Source of the DNA: Nitrospirota bacterium
Lineage (GTDB): Bacteria > Nitrospirota > Nitrospiria > JACQBZ01
Assembly (NCBI GenBank): GCA_016194285.1
Contig: JACQBZ010000028.1
Location: 89,320 to 144,873, forward strand
Direction: 5' to 3'
DNA length: 55,554 nucleotides
Position 1 is the stretch's first letter. Every line of letters begins with the position of its first letter. The notes under the pieces are model-generated. The model was not told where the DNA came from. It saw only the letters and a list, made by a program, of their open reading frames with translations, and made no database searches. The translations under genes were made by a program, and so were the position numbers. Positions 43,506-51,714 of this stretch are shown here, piece after piece.

Positions 43506-44510
43506 ATGTTTTCATCCGCAAAAACCTCGTCATTTCCAACCATTCAAGACATCTGGGAGCGGTACCGCCCGGACCTGCTGAAGGTGGAAGCGCAGATCCT
43601 AAAAAACCTTTCATCGGAGGTGCCGCTCATCAATCAGGTGGCGCAGTATATCCTCAACAGCGGCGGAAAACGAATTCGACCGCTCCTGATGATCCTGTCG
43701 TCCAAGCTCTGTTCCTCCCCGGGGGAAGACCACATTTTGTTGGCGGCCGTCGTGGAGTTTATTCACACCGCGACACTGCTTCACGATGATGTGATTGATG
43801 AAGGCAACCTTCGACGGGGAAAAAAAACGGTGCGAACGCTCTGGGGCAACCACGCCAGTATTCTGGTCGGGGATTATCTTTACGCCACGGCCGTGGCCCA
43901 CGGCCTGAGTCTGAACAACCAAGAGGTCAACCTTGGTCTGCAGAGGGCCTGCTCTCAGATGATTGAGGGAGAGATGGTCCAGCATGTCCACAACAGCGAC
44001 CTGGCGATCCTCGAGTCGGACTATCTTCGAATCATTCAACATAAAACGGCCAGCCTGATCGCCGCGGCCTGTCAACTGGGGGGGGTCGTCAGCGGCGGAT
44101 CACCCGAACAGAAAGAATCCCTGTATCAATTCGGACAGAACCTGGGGATTGCCTTCCAGGTCGCCGACGACACATTGGATTATATTGCCCAGACACAGCG
44201 GTTGGGTAAGACGCTCGGGGCGGATCTCAGGGAAGGCAAAGTGACACTTCCCCTGATTCATCTCCTACGGAATTGTTCGGATGAAGAGAAGAAACGGGTC
44301 ACGCACACCTTTAGAGCGAACGAATCGTCCGAAAAACGATTTGATGAGATCTTGGACCTGATGCACCGTCATGGGTCGATTGAGTATGCATTTTCCGTGG
44401 CCCGAGGATACATCCAAAAGTCCGCCGGTTTCCTGGAATCGTTCGGCCCTTCCGTCCACAAAGCAGCGATGGAAGTGGTCGCGGATTATGTCGTCTCACG
44501 CGATCATTGA
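43506..44510 (+). CDS. Polyprenyl diphosphate synthase (IspB/octaprenyl type)
   Basis: A 334-residue trans-isoprenyl diphosphate synthase that makes the side chain of quinones. The two aspartate-rich motifs are present: LLHDDVIDEGNLRRGKKT and FQVADDTLDY. The small residue pattern before the first motif suggests a long-chain product, but the chain length is not predicted here. The gene begins directly at the predicted start of its transcript. Its stop is followed closely by the AMMECR1 gene on the same strand. Confidence 0.94.
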   Translation: MFSSAKTSSFPTIQDIWERYRPDLLKVEAQILKNLSSEVPLINQVAQYILNSGGKRIRPLLMILSSKLCSSPGEDHILLAAVVEFIHTATLLHDDVIDEGNLRRGKKTVRTLWGNHASILVGDYLYATAVAHGLSLNNQEVNLGLQRACSQMIEGEMVQHVHNSDLAILESDYLRIIQHKTASLIAAACQLGGVVSGGSPEQKESLYQFGQNLGIAFQVADDTLDYIAQTQRLGKTLGADLREGKVTLPLIHLLRNCSDEEKKRVTHTFRANESSEKRFDEILDLMHRHGSIEYAFSVARGYIQKSAGFLESFGPSVHKAAMEVVADYVVSRDH

Positions 44511-44527
44511 TTCCGCAATCGGCTCCT

Positions 44528-45046
44528 ATGCTATCACCCAAACCCCATCCGCTGGTTGAATTAGCCCAAGAAGCCATCTATGTGTATCTCAGCACGCGAA
44601 TCATGATGCAAGTCCCTGCCTCTCTGATGGAAATGTTTGCCCGACCCGCGGGCGTCTTTGTTTGCCTGAAAAAGAACGGCCAATTGCGCGGTTGTGTGGG
44701 CACCTATCAGCCTGCGCGCCCGACCGTGGCTGAAGAGGTGGTCCACAATGCGATCGCCTCGGCGACGCGAGACCCCCGTTTTAGCACCGTGACCTTGGCG
44801 GAGTTGAAGGAGATCGACTGTTCTGTGGATGTCCTCACGATTCCGGTTCTGACCGCCGCTTGGGACTTGGATCCTCAGCGATTCGGGATCCTGGTTGTTC
44901 AGGGTCCGAGGCGCGGATTGTTGTTGCCCGATCTGGACGGTATCGAGACCGTGGAGCAACAGATCCGGGAAGCGAAACAGAAAGCGGGCATCTTTACCGA
45001 TGAGGCGGTCGAGCTTTACTGTTTTACTGTACAACGTTATCGCTGA
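44528..45046 (+). CDS. AMMECR1 domain protein (AmmeMemoRadiSam system protein A)
   Basis: A 172-residue AMMECR1-family protein. Conserved segments are GVFVCLKKNGQLRGCVGTYQPARPTVAEE and ASATRDPRF, with the family motif LRGCVG intact. AMMECR1 proteins often occur with a Memo-like protein and a radical SAM enzyme; neither partner is adjacent here. The ATG at 44528 is preferred over the tracked TTG at 44507, which overlaps the previous stop, but the choice is uncertain because neither has a clear ribosome-binding site. Confidence 0.88.
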   Translation: MLSPKPHPLVELAQEAIYVYLSTRIMMQVPASLMEMFARPAGVFVCLKKNGQLRGCVGTYQPARPTVAEEVVHNAIASATRDPRFSTVTLAELKEIDCSVDVLTIPVLTAAWDLDPQRFGILVVQGPRRGLLLPDLDGIETVEQQIREAKQKAGIFTDEAVELYCFTVQRYR

Positions 45047-45069
45047 ATCGTCGTTCTGGAGGAGTTCCG

Positions 45070-46383
45070 ATGGCTGTCCTCTTACCGTTTCAAGGCATTC
45101 GTTACAACGGCAATAAGGTCAAGGATCTGCGCAAGGTGGTCTGCCCGCCTTATGACGTCATCGATGCCCAGGCGCAGGATCGTTATTATCATGCCCACGA
45201 GTACAACATCATTCGGGTGGAATTAGGCAAAGAGAATCCCGGCGACACTCCCACAAACAACCGCTACACCCGGGCCGCGGCCTTTCTGAAAGATTGGGTA
45301 AAAGAGGGCGTGCTCGAAAGGGATTCGGAGCCGTCTCTGTATTTATACAAACTCGACTACGGTCTGCCGACCAAGGAAAAGAAAACGCTGAAAGGTTTTT
45401 TTTCGCTGGTTCAACTGGAGGAGATTGGAAAAGGCAAGATTTTTCCGCACGAGTTTACTTTTCCGAAGGCCAAACAGGATCGACTCCGGCTGATGCGAGT
45501 CTGCCACGCCAACACCAGTCCAATTTTTATGCTTTACTCCGACCCGGCCGGCGAGGTGATCGCCACGTTGGAGCGTTCGGTCGATGAAGCCCATCCCCTG
45601 ATTAATTTCGTGGGCGAGGAGGAGATCCGTCACCGCCTCTGGAAGATTTCAACCCCGTCTGTGGTGAACACCCTAGGCGACTCCATGAAGGATCAACCCC
45701 TGTTCATTGCGGACGGCCATCATCGTTATGAGACCGCCCTGACTTTCATGACTGAAATGAGGGAAAAGGATCACGCCCCGGGTCCAAAGCCTTACGAGGC
45801 CGTTTTTATTTTCTGCTCAAACATGGATGACGCCGGTATATCGCTGCTGCCGATTCACCGCGTCATCATGAACCCGCTGCCGTGTGATCTTAAGACCCTG
45901 AAGCAGCGGTTGGCCCAGTCATTTGACGTGACTCATCTGGACTTCAACAACATCACGGAATCTCAGGTTCGCAAGAAACTTTTTGAGGAGATGTCAACGG
46001 CGGGTCGATCCGCAGCGGTCTTTGGGATGTATGCCAAGAGCGAACAGGCTTTTCACTTACTGAAACTCAAACCGGATTTGGCGCCCAAGACCTCCAAGGC
46101 CCTGGAGACGTTGGATGTCTCGATCTTTCAAAAAAACATCCTGGAAAGTGCGGTGGGGATTACGGACCCGGCTGCCAAGAAGGAAAGTCAGATCCAGTTT
46201 GTCAAAGACGAAGAGGCCGCCCTGAAGGCGGTCCAGAACGGCTCGGCCGGCATGGTCTTCTTCCTCAATCCGACCAAGATCCGACAGGTCCGAGACGTGG
46301 TCTTAGTCGGCGACCGAATGCCGCAGAAATCTACCTACTTTTATCCCAAACCGCTGACCGGATTGGTGCTGAATAAGTTTTAG
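45070..46383 (+). CDS. DUF1015 family protein
   Basis: A 437-residue protein of the DUF1015 family. The N-terminal motif KVVCPPYDVIDAQAQDRYY, the central FIADGHHRYETALTF and the C-terminal VFFLNPTKIRQVRDVVLVGDRMPQKSTYFYPK are the family hallmarks. The His- and Asp-rich centre suggests a hydrolase or kinase-like activity, but no function is established. A strong GGAGGAG site precedes the ATG. It may be co-transcribed with the AMMECR1 gene 23 bases upstream. Confidence 0.92.
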   Translation: MAVLLPFQGIRYNGNKVKDLRKVVCPPYDVIDAQAQDRYYHAHEYNIIRVELGKENPGDTPTNNRYTRAAAFLKDWVKEGVLERDSEPSLYLYKLDYGLPTKEKKTLKGFFSLVQLEEIGKGKIFPHEFTFPKAKQDRLRLMRVCHANTSPIFMLYSDPAGEVIATLERSVDEAHPLINFVGEEEIRHRLWKISTPSVVNTLGDSMKDQPLFIADGHHRYETALTFMTEMREKDHAPGPKPYEAVFIFCSNMDDAGISLLPIHRVIMNPLPCDLKTLKQRLAQSFDVTHLDFNNITESQVRKKLFEEMSTAGRSAAVFGMYAKSEQAFHLLKLKPDLAPKTSKALETLDVSIFQKNILESAVGITDPAAKKESQIQFVKDEEAALKAVQNGSAGMVFFLNPTKIRQVRDVVLVGDRMPQKSTYFYPKPLTGLVLNKF

Positions 46384-46482
46384 AGGGCGTCTTTCTCTTT
46401 ATTGAACAACCCGCCCGCTGGAAGCAGGATAGGGACAGAGAACAGAATGGAACGGTAGGTCCTTTTGGAAAAGGAGGAATCC

Positions 46483-46632
46483 ATGGCTAAGGATCCGGTC
46501 TGCGGGATGATGATCGACGAGAAAAAGTCGGCGGGGAATTCTGTTTACAAAGGCACAACGTACTATTTCTGCGCGAAGAACTGCAAGGAGAAGTTCGACA
46601 AGAGTCCGGGGCAATACCTCACGATGAAGTAA
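46483..46632 (+). CDS. YHS-domain small metal-binding protein
   Basis: A 49-residue protein, too short for the supplied track. It reads MAKDPVCGMMIDEKKSAGNS and continues TTYYFCAKNCKEKF, the complete YHS domain found in many copper-associated proteins and P-type ATPases. AAGGAGGAAT lies just before the ATG. It is a close paralogue of the YHS protein at 48153. YHS domains are thought to bind metal through their cysteines, here C7, C30 and C34. Confidence 0.88.
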   Translation: MAKDPVCGMMIDEKKSAGNSVYKGTTYYFCAKNCKEKFDKSPGQYLTMK

Positions 46633-46652
46633 GTCATGCCGCCGCGAATGCC

Positions 46653-47336
46653 ATGGCCCCGCGTATCTCCGTGATCATCCCGACGCTCAATGAAGCTGCG
46701 GTCATCGAAAAGACATTGGCCGCCTTGCCGAAGCACGATCGCTTGGAACGGATTGTTGTGGACGGTTGCAGTTCGGACGGCACGGCCACGTTGGCCGAAC
46801 CGTTTGCGGACAAGGTTCTGGTGACGCAGGCCGGCCGGGCCCGGCAGATGAATGCGGGAGCCCGGGCCGCGGGAGGCGAGGTGTTTTTGTTTTTTCATGC
46901 GGATTCCCGGCTTGACGAGGACGGTTTTCGTGAACTGATCGAGGCGCTTGAGGACCCAACCGTTGTGGGGGGCGCTTTTCGACTGGCGATCGATTCTTCA
47001 CGACCGAGCCTACGCATCGTGGCTGCGCTGGCGAACTGGCGAACCCGGCTGACCGGGATCCCGTACGGCGACCAGGGAATTTTTGTCCGTCGGTCCGTCT
47101 TTGAACGGTTGGGCGGGTATCCGGAACTTCCGATCATGGAGGATCTCGAATTCGCGCGACGGCTCAACAGGGCGGGAAAAATCGCGTTGCTGTCCCGACC
47201 GATGATGACGTCTTCCCGTCGGTGGGACAAAGAAGGGGTGGGGTATACCACGTTGCGGAACCAGATTTTTATACTGCTCTATTTCCTGGGCGTCTCGGCG
47301 ACCCGATTGGCGCGGTGGTATCGTGCGGTCCGTTAA
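46653..47336 (+). CDS. Family 2 glycosyltransferase, TIGR04283 type
   Basis: A 227-residue glycosyltransferase of the rSAM/selenodomain-associated type. The N-terminal GT-A fold begins ISVIIPTLNEAAVIEKTLAAL, with VDGCSSDGT and the conserved GRARQMNAGARAAGG and FFHADSRL motifs. The acidic motif MEDLEFARRLNRAG is present near the C-terminus. It usually occurs with a radical SAM or TIGR04282 partner, neither of which is visible here. Sugar donor and acceptor are unknown. Confidence 0.92.
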   Translation: MAPRISVIIPTLNEAAVIEKTLAALPKHDRLERIVVDGCSSDGTATLAEPFADKVLVTQAGRARQMNAGARAAGGEVFLFFHADSRLDEDGFRELIEALEDPTVVGGAFRLAIDSSRPSLRIVAALANWRTRLTGIPYGDQGIFVRRSVFERLGGYPELPIMEDLEFARRLNRAGKIALLSRPMMTSSRRWDKEGVGYTTLRNQIFILLYFLGVSATRLARWYRAVR

Positions 47337-47346
47337 GAAAGGTCGT

Positions 47347-47913
47347 ATGCCTTCTCAATCCGGCGCGCCTCGATATAAGATCGATCCCTCCGTCTTCATC
47401 GCAGAGACGGCCACGGTTGTGGGAGATGTCTCGATCGGAAAGTCTTCCAGTGTCTGGTTTTCGGCCGTGGTCCGCGGCGATATCGCCCCGATCATCGTTG
47501 GTAAAGAGACCAACATACAGGATGGGGTTGTCCTTCATGTCGGGCACGGATTTCCGTGTGTCATCGGAAACCGCGTCACGATCGGCCATGGAGCGATGGT
47601 GCACGGGGCCACCGTCAAAGATGGGGCCATGATCGGAATTGGAGCGATCGTCTTGAACGGCGCCGTCATCGGTGAAAACGCATTGATCGGCGCCGGCGCG
47701 GTCGTGACCGAAAATACGGTGATTCCCCCGGGTTTCTTGGTCACGGGGATTCCCGGCCGGCCGATCAAACCCATCCGCCCTGAACAACGCGACTACATTC
47801 TGAAGGCCGCGAGTAATTATATCCGGTACGCGCAGGAGTATAAACGGTTCGTTCAAGCAACCGCTCCAAGGGCGAAACAAAGCCCCTCTTTTTCTAAAAG
47901 GAGAAAAACATGA
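47347..47913 (+). CDS. Gamma-class carbonic anhydrase-like protein (YrdA/PaaY family)
   Basis: A 188-residue left-handed beta-helix protein with hexapeptide repeats from about residue 20 to 150. Zinc-ligand histidines appear in VVLHVGHGFP and IGHGAMVHG, arranged as in YrdA/PaaY-type gamma carbonic anhydrases. The ATG at 47347 has GAAAGG upstream; the tracked GTG start overlaps the glycosyltransferase stop. The stop overlaps the next ATG. Catalytic activity is possible but not certain, since many members act as thioesterase or assembly proteins. Confidence 0.9.
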   Translation: MPSQSGAPRYKIDPSVFIAETATVVGDVSIGKSSSVWFSAVVRGDIAPIIVGKETNIQDGVVLHVGHGFPCVIGNRVTIGHGAMVHGATVKDGAMIGIGAIVLNGAVIGENALIGAGAVVTENTVIPPGFLVTGIPGRPIKPIRPEQRDYILKAASNYIRYAQEYKRFVQATAPRAKQSPSFSKRRKT

Positions 47914-48308
47914 AGACCAAACCTCAATACGGTTATTCAAAAACATTGGACTATGCCTACGAGGATGTCCTGGTGAAGGTTACGGAGGAGCTTAAAAAGG
48001 AAGGTTTCGGGGTGATCACCGAGATCGATGTAAAGGAAACGCTCAAAAAAAAGCTGGGCGTGGATTTCAAGAAATACAAGATATTGGGGGCTTCGCATCC
48101 TCGCGATGGTGAAAGCATGTGCGAGGGCCGCTCAGAACGGGAGGTGATAGAAATGGCCAAGGACCCTGTATGCGGGATGCAGGTAGACGAGAAGAAATCA
48201 GCAGGGAGTAGTCGGAATAAAGGACGGACCTACTATTTCTGTTCAACGTCCTGCAAAGGACAATTCGAGAAAGATCCGGAGAAGTTTCTGAAGGACACAA
48301 AGAAATGA
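47910..48308 (+). pseudogene. Truncated DUF302 gene fused in frame to a YHS domain
   Basis: The 132-residue frame starts with a clear DUF302 N-terminal half (YGYSKTLDYAYEDVLVKVTE, then GFGVITEIDVKETLKKKLGVDF). It breaks off at KILGASHP, where normal members continue with about 60 more residues and have ILGACNP. After a short linker the frame runs into a complete YHS domain. The YHS part has its own strong ribosome-binding site (see 48153), so the DUF302 half is probably a degraded gene or a deletion product that remains translated. A true fusion protein cannot be excluded. Confidence 0.7.
48153..48308 (+). CDS. YHS-domain small metal-binding protein, second copy
   Basis: A 51-residue protein reading MAKDPVCGMQVDEKKSAGSS and then TYYFCSTSCKGQFEKD. 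It is very similar to the YHS protein at 46483. GGGAGGTGAT begins about 13 bases before its ATG, so it is probably made on its own even though it is in frame with the truncated DUF302 gene upstream. Duplication of this gene around the GT2 and carbonic anhydrase genes is likely. Role: probable copper or other metal binding in the cytoplasm. Confidence 0.8.
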   Translation: MAKDPVCGMQVDEKKSAGSSRNKGRTYYFCSTSCKGQFEKDPEKFLKDTKK

Positions 48309-48325
48309 ACGGAAGGAGGCTCATC

Positions 48326-48517
48326 ATGGCGAAGGTACTCAGGTGTGGCGATGTAATGCCCGGGTGTAACTGCCCCGCGGTGATGGAAGGAAAGGATGAT
48401 GCGGAGGTGATGGCAAAGGCAGCGGAGGACGCAAAGACAGCGCACGGTATGCCAACGATCCCGCAAGAGACCGTTGCAAAGGTACGGGCGGCAATTAATG
48501 ACAAGAAAGAAAAGTAG
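48326..48517 (+). CDS. DUF1059 family small protein
   Basis: A 63-residue protein reading MAKVLRCGDVMPGCNCPAVM, the family start, with three cysteines in CGDVMPGCNC and a charged helical remainder. GGAGG lies seven bases before this ATG; the tracked ATG 21 bases earlier is less likely. Function unknown; family members occur in environmental bacteria and archaea near stress or metal genes. It ends one base before the start chosen for the MMPL transporter. Confidence 0.85.
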   Translation: MAKVLRCGDVMPGCNCPAVMEGKDDAEVMAKAAEDAKTAHGMPTIPQETVAKVRAAINDKKEK

Positions 48518-48518
48518 G

Positions 48519-50822
48519 ATGCGAACAGTGTGGCCAAAGGTTCGAGAGGCGCTGGTGGGATGGTCCATGGACCATCCGAAGATAGTTCTCACGCTCACCC
48601 TTTTTCTCACGCTCGCCTTCGGAAGCCAGCTTCCGAGGATGCAGACCGACACCGATCCCAAGAGCATGCTCCCGTCCACGTCCCCTGTCCGCCAGTACAA
48701 CGATCAGATGGAGAGATGGTTCGGCCTTCACCCGGACGTGATTGTGGTAGGGATCTGGAGCGAGAAAGGGATCTTCATGCCCGAGACCCTCGCCCGGATC
48801 GCCCGTCTCACCGATGGGATCATGAGATTGCCCGGTGTCATCGCTCGCGATGTGGCTGCATTCTCCACGGTCACCGACATTACGGTGGCTGACGGCGTAC
48901 TCCAAGCACGCCCGATCCTTGAAAGGGTCCCCCCCGACGCTGCCGCAGCGGAGCGGCTTAAACAGCAAGTTCTCGCTAATCCTCTCCTTGTCAACCGCCT
49001 GATCTCTGCCGACGCGAAGACCACTGCCATCTATATCCCCATCGAGACGAGTGCCAACGGAAAGGTCATTGCCGATCGGATTCAGGCAATGGCGGTTGCT
49101 GAACAAGGGCCTGAGCGCTACTTCTTTGCAGGAGATCCCGTCGCTCGGCACACCGTGGGAACCGAAATGTTCCGTCAAAGGAAACTCTTCGCCCCGCTGG
49201 CTGCGGTGGTGATTTGTGTGGTCCTGTACCTCTTCTTCAAGAGCTGGGGACTGGTAGCGGCCAACATGGCGGTGGCCCTGATCGCGATCATTTGGGGTAT
49301 GGGGCTCTTCAGCGGGCTCGGAGTCCCAATCCACATCCTGGCCTCCATGAGTCCGATCTTCCTCATGGCCATCTCCACCGACACGGTGCATATCTTTAAC
49401 GAGTTCACCTTCCGGCGCCGGGAAGTCAGCGACCGGCGCAAGGCGATTCAGGAAACAATGAAGGCGGTGGGTACGCCGATCCTCTTCTCCGACCTCGCCA
49501 CTATCGCCGGTTTTGCCTCCCTGGCCATCGGGCATATTATCCCCGCGCGGGTCTTCGGCCTCCTGGTGGCCTTCGGCACTTTCGTCATCCTCCTCATGAG
49601 CTTCACCCTCGTTCCGGCTCTGCTGGCACTGGCACGTGATCGCCAGCCCCCTGCCGTGCCTCCGGTGGATGATCTGGCTTCCTCATGGCTCGCTCGTTTC
49701 GTTCGGGGTTGCGTGGCATGGAAGACAACGGTAGTCCTAGTCGGTTGTGTCCTGGTGGCCGTCTCAGCCGTGGGGCTCTCAAAGATCCAGATCAATAACA
49801 ATCTGGTGGCCTTCTTCAAACCCAAAAGCGAGATCCGCGTGGCCGACCGGCATCTGAGTCAGACTCTTGGAGGAACCGCTCCCCTCTACTTAGTCGCCGA
49901 CGGAAAGACACCGGATTCCGTAACGCGGCCTGAGTTTCTGCGGGCATTGGAAGACCTCCAACGAAAGCTCGAGCAAGATCCGGTGGTAGGAAAGACGCTC
50001 TCGGTGGCCGACGTGGTCAAGCGCGTCAGCCGCGTGCTGAACAACGACGATCCCTCCCGGGAAGTTATTCCGGATTCGCAGGAGGCGGTGGCCCAGTACC
50101 TCTTGCTCTTCAGCTCTACCGCCCGTCCGCGGGACCTCAACAACCTGGTGGATTACCCCTATCAGAAGGCCAACCTCATGGTCCAACTCAGGAGTTGGGA
50201 CGCGGTGGAGACCCGGGCGCTCCTGGAGCGGATCCGAACCTACCTGTCTTCCCAGCCGCTCCCTGGTGGCGTCGAGCTGAAACCGGCCGGAATGGCTTAC
50301 TTCAACATGGTCTGGAGCGACGAGGTCCTGGTTGGGATGCTCGAGGGGTTCATCGCCTCATGCGTTCTCGTTTTCTTCCTCCTGATTCTCGAGTACCGTT
50401 CCTTCCGTTGGGGGGTGGTGAGTTTCCTACCACTCCTCTTTACCGTGGTCCTGATCTACGGGGCCGTAGGTTTCATCGGGAAGGACTTCGACCTGCCCAT
50501 CTCGGTCCTTTCGACCTTGTCTCTGGGATTGGCCGTTGACTTTGCCATCCACTTCGTGAGCCGGTTTCAGCAGCACTACAGGGAGACGAAGGACCTGGAA
50601 GGTTCACTGATCTGGACAGCGGCGCGCCCCGGGCGCGGGATCGTGAGGAACGCAGTACTCTTCGCCTCGGGCTTTGCCCCCATGCTCTTCGCCGCCCTCA
50701 CCCCATACATCACCGTCGGCGCCAGCATGATTGCCATCATGCTCCTCTCGGCGCTGACTACTGTCGTCTACCTTCCCGCTCTGATCGCACTTTTTCCCCG
50801 GTGGCTGACCCGAGGGCTTTAG
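48519..50822 (+). CDS. MMPL/RND-superfamily transporter
   Basis: A 767-residue RND permease with twelve predicted helices in two repeats. A first helix near MDHPKIVLTLTLFLTLAFG is followed by a large extracytoplasmic domain, then a six-helix block with the sterol-sensing-domain-like sequence LIAIIWGMGLFSGLGVPIHI. The layout repeats in the second half (TLSLGLAVDFAIHFVSRF). The start at 48519 is chosen as the last of several in-frame starts, by proximity to the stop of the preceding gene. With the LolA-like protein and barrel that follow, it resembles hopanoid or lipid exporters of the HpnN/MMPL group. Confidence 0.88.
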   Translation: MRTVWPKVREALVGWSMDHPKIVLTLTLFLTLAFGSQLPRMQTDTDPKSMLPSTSPVRQYNDQMERWFGLHPDVIVVGIWSEKGIFMPETLARIARLTDGIMRLPGVIARDVAAFSTVTDITVADGVLQARPILERVPPDAAAAERLKQQVLANPLLVNRLISADAKTTAIYIPIETSANGKVIADRIQAMAVAEQGPERYFFAGDPVARHTVGTEMFRQRKLFAPLAAVVICVVLYLFFKSWGLVAANMAVALIAIIWGMGLFSGLGVPIHILASMSPIFLMAISTDTVHIFNEFTFRRREVSDRRKAIQETMKAVGTPILFSDLATIAGFASLAIGHIIPARVFGLLVAFGTFVILLMSFTLVPALLALARDRQPPAVPPVDDLASSWLARFVRGCVAWKTTVVLVGCVLVAVSAVGLSKIQINNNLVAFFKPKSEIRVADRHLSQTLGGTAPLYLVADGKTPDSVTRPEFLRALEDLQRKLEQDPVVGKTLSVADVVKRVSRVLNNDDPSREVIPDSQEAVAQYLLLFSSTARPRDLNNLVDYPYQKANLMVQLRSWDAVETRALLERIRTYLSSQPLPGGVELKPAGMAYFNMVWSDEVLVGMLEGFIASCVLVFFLLILEYRSFRWGVVSFLPLLFTVVLIYGAVGFIGKDFDLPISVLSTLSLGLAVDFAIHFVSRFQQHYRETKDLEGSLIWTAARPGRGIVRNAVLFASGFAPMLFAALTPYITVGASMIAIMLLSALTTVVYLPALIALFPRWLTRGL

Positions 50823-50833
50823 GAGGGATTCTT

Positions 50834-50872
50834 ATGAAAAGAACCACGTACACAAAAAGAGAAAATCGATGA
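50834..50872 (+). other. Mini-ORF from a duplicated translation start
   Basis: A 12-residue ORF (MKRTTYTKRENR) with its own TAGGAGGG site. Its ribosome-binding site and first codons nearly repeat those of the real gene 74 bases downstream (TTAGGAAGG, ATGAAAAGGACC). Its stop overlaps another ATG (ATGA at 50869) that is in frame with the downstream gene. It could be a leader peptide or the scar of a short duplication. Confidence 0.6.
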
Positions 50873-50907
50873 ATGGACTTTATAAAGCTGCTTTAGGAAG
50901 GACTCTC

Positions 50908-51714
50908 ATGAAAAGGACCATTTATTTCACGATCGGGTTAGTGATGATCGTCAGCAGCGCGGCTATCGCCCGGGCTCAGGCGCTGTCCGGCGAGGAGATC
51001 ATGCGACGCTCCTATCTGGCCAGATACTACCCGGGTGAGGATATGTCGGCCCATGTCATCATGCGGCTCGTCTCCGAAGGCGGGCAGGAGCGGGTTCGGG
51101 AGTTCATCATGTCCCGCCGGAACCTCAAGGAGGGGGGAGAGCAGCGTTACTTCCTGTATTTCCACCGCCCACCCGATGTCCGGGGCACAGCATTCCTGGT
51201 CTGGGCATACCCGAGACGAGACGATGACCGCTGGCTCTACGTCCCGGCTCTCAATCTGATCCGCCGGATCGCGGCCAGCGACAAGTACGAAAGCTTCGTT
51301 GGTTCTGACTTTACCTACGAGGACGTCGCAGGGCGCGAGCCCGAGGAGGATACCCACAGAGTGCTGCGCGAGGAGAAGGCGGGAGGCCGGGATGCCTACA
51401 TACTCGAAAGCATCCCCAAGAATCCCGGCAACTCGGATTTCAGCCGGAAGCTCTCCTGGATTGACAAGACGACCTGGCTCCCGCTGAAGGAGGAGTACTA
51501 CGACCGCCGGGGCGATCTGGCGCGCGTGTTTACCGCCGATGAGCTGAAGGAGATCCAAGGGTTTTGGACGATGACGAAGCGGGTCATGAAGAATGCCCAG
51601 AGCGGCCATTGGACGGAGGTGATCTTCAGCGAGGTCCGCTACAATCGCAAGCTCTCTCCCGAGTTGTTCAGTGAGCGGTCGCTACGGGCGCCTCCCGCCG
51701 AGTTCACCAAATGA
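50908..51714 (+). CDS. Outer membrane lipoprotein-sorting protein (LolA-like)
   Basis: A 268-residue exported protein with signal peptide TIYFTIGLVMIVSSAAIARA. The mature part has the LolA/LolB-like half-barrel pattern of the outer membrane lipoprotein-sorting family (for example RYFLYFHRPPDVRGTAFLVWAY and DDRWLYVPALNLIRRIAASDK). The start at 50908 has AGGAAGGA; the tracked start at 50869 would extend the signal peptide. Such proteins shuttle hydrophobic cargo through the periplasm. It lies between an MMPL permease and an outer membrane barrel, which suggests a relay of lipid. Confidence 0.88.
   Translation: MKRTIYFTIGLVMIVSSAAIARAQALSGEEIMRRSYLARYYPGEDMSAHVIMRLVSEGGQERVREFIMSRRNLKEGGEQRYFLYFHRPPDVRGTAFLVWAYPRRDDDRWLYVPALNLIRRIAASDKYESFVGSDFTYEDVAGREPEEDTHRVLREEKAGGRDAYILESIPKNPGNSDFSRKLSWIDKTTWLPLKEEYYDRRGDLARVFTADELKEIQGFWTMTKRVMKNAQSGHWTEVIFSEVRYNRKLSPELFSERSLRAPPAEFTK

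Noticed and set aside
48495-49535. 346-residue minus-strand ORF opposite the MMPL gene
   Set aside because: Antisense shadow rich in Gly, His and Arg; no family resemblance and no start signal.
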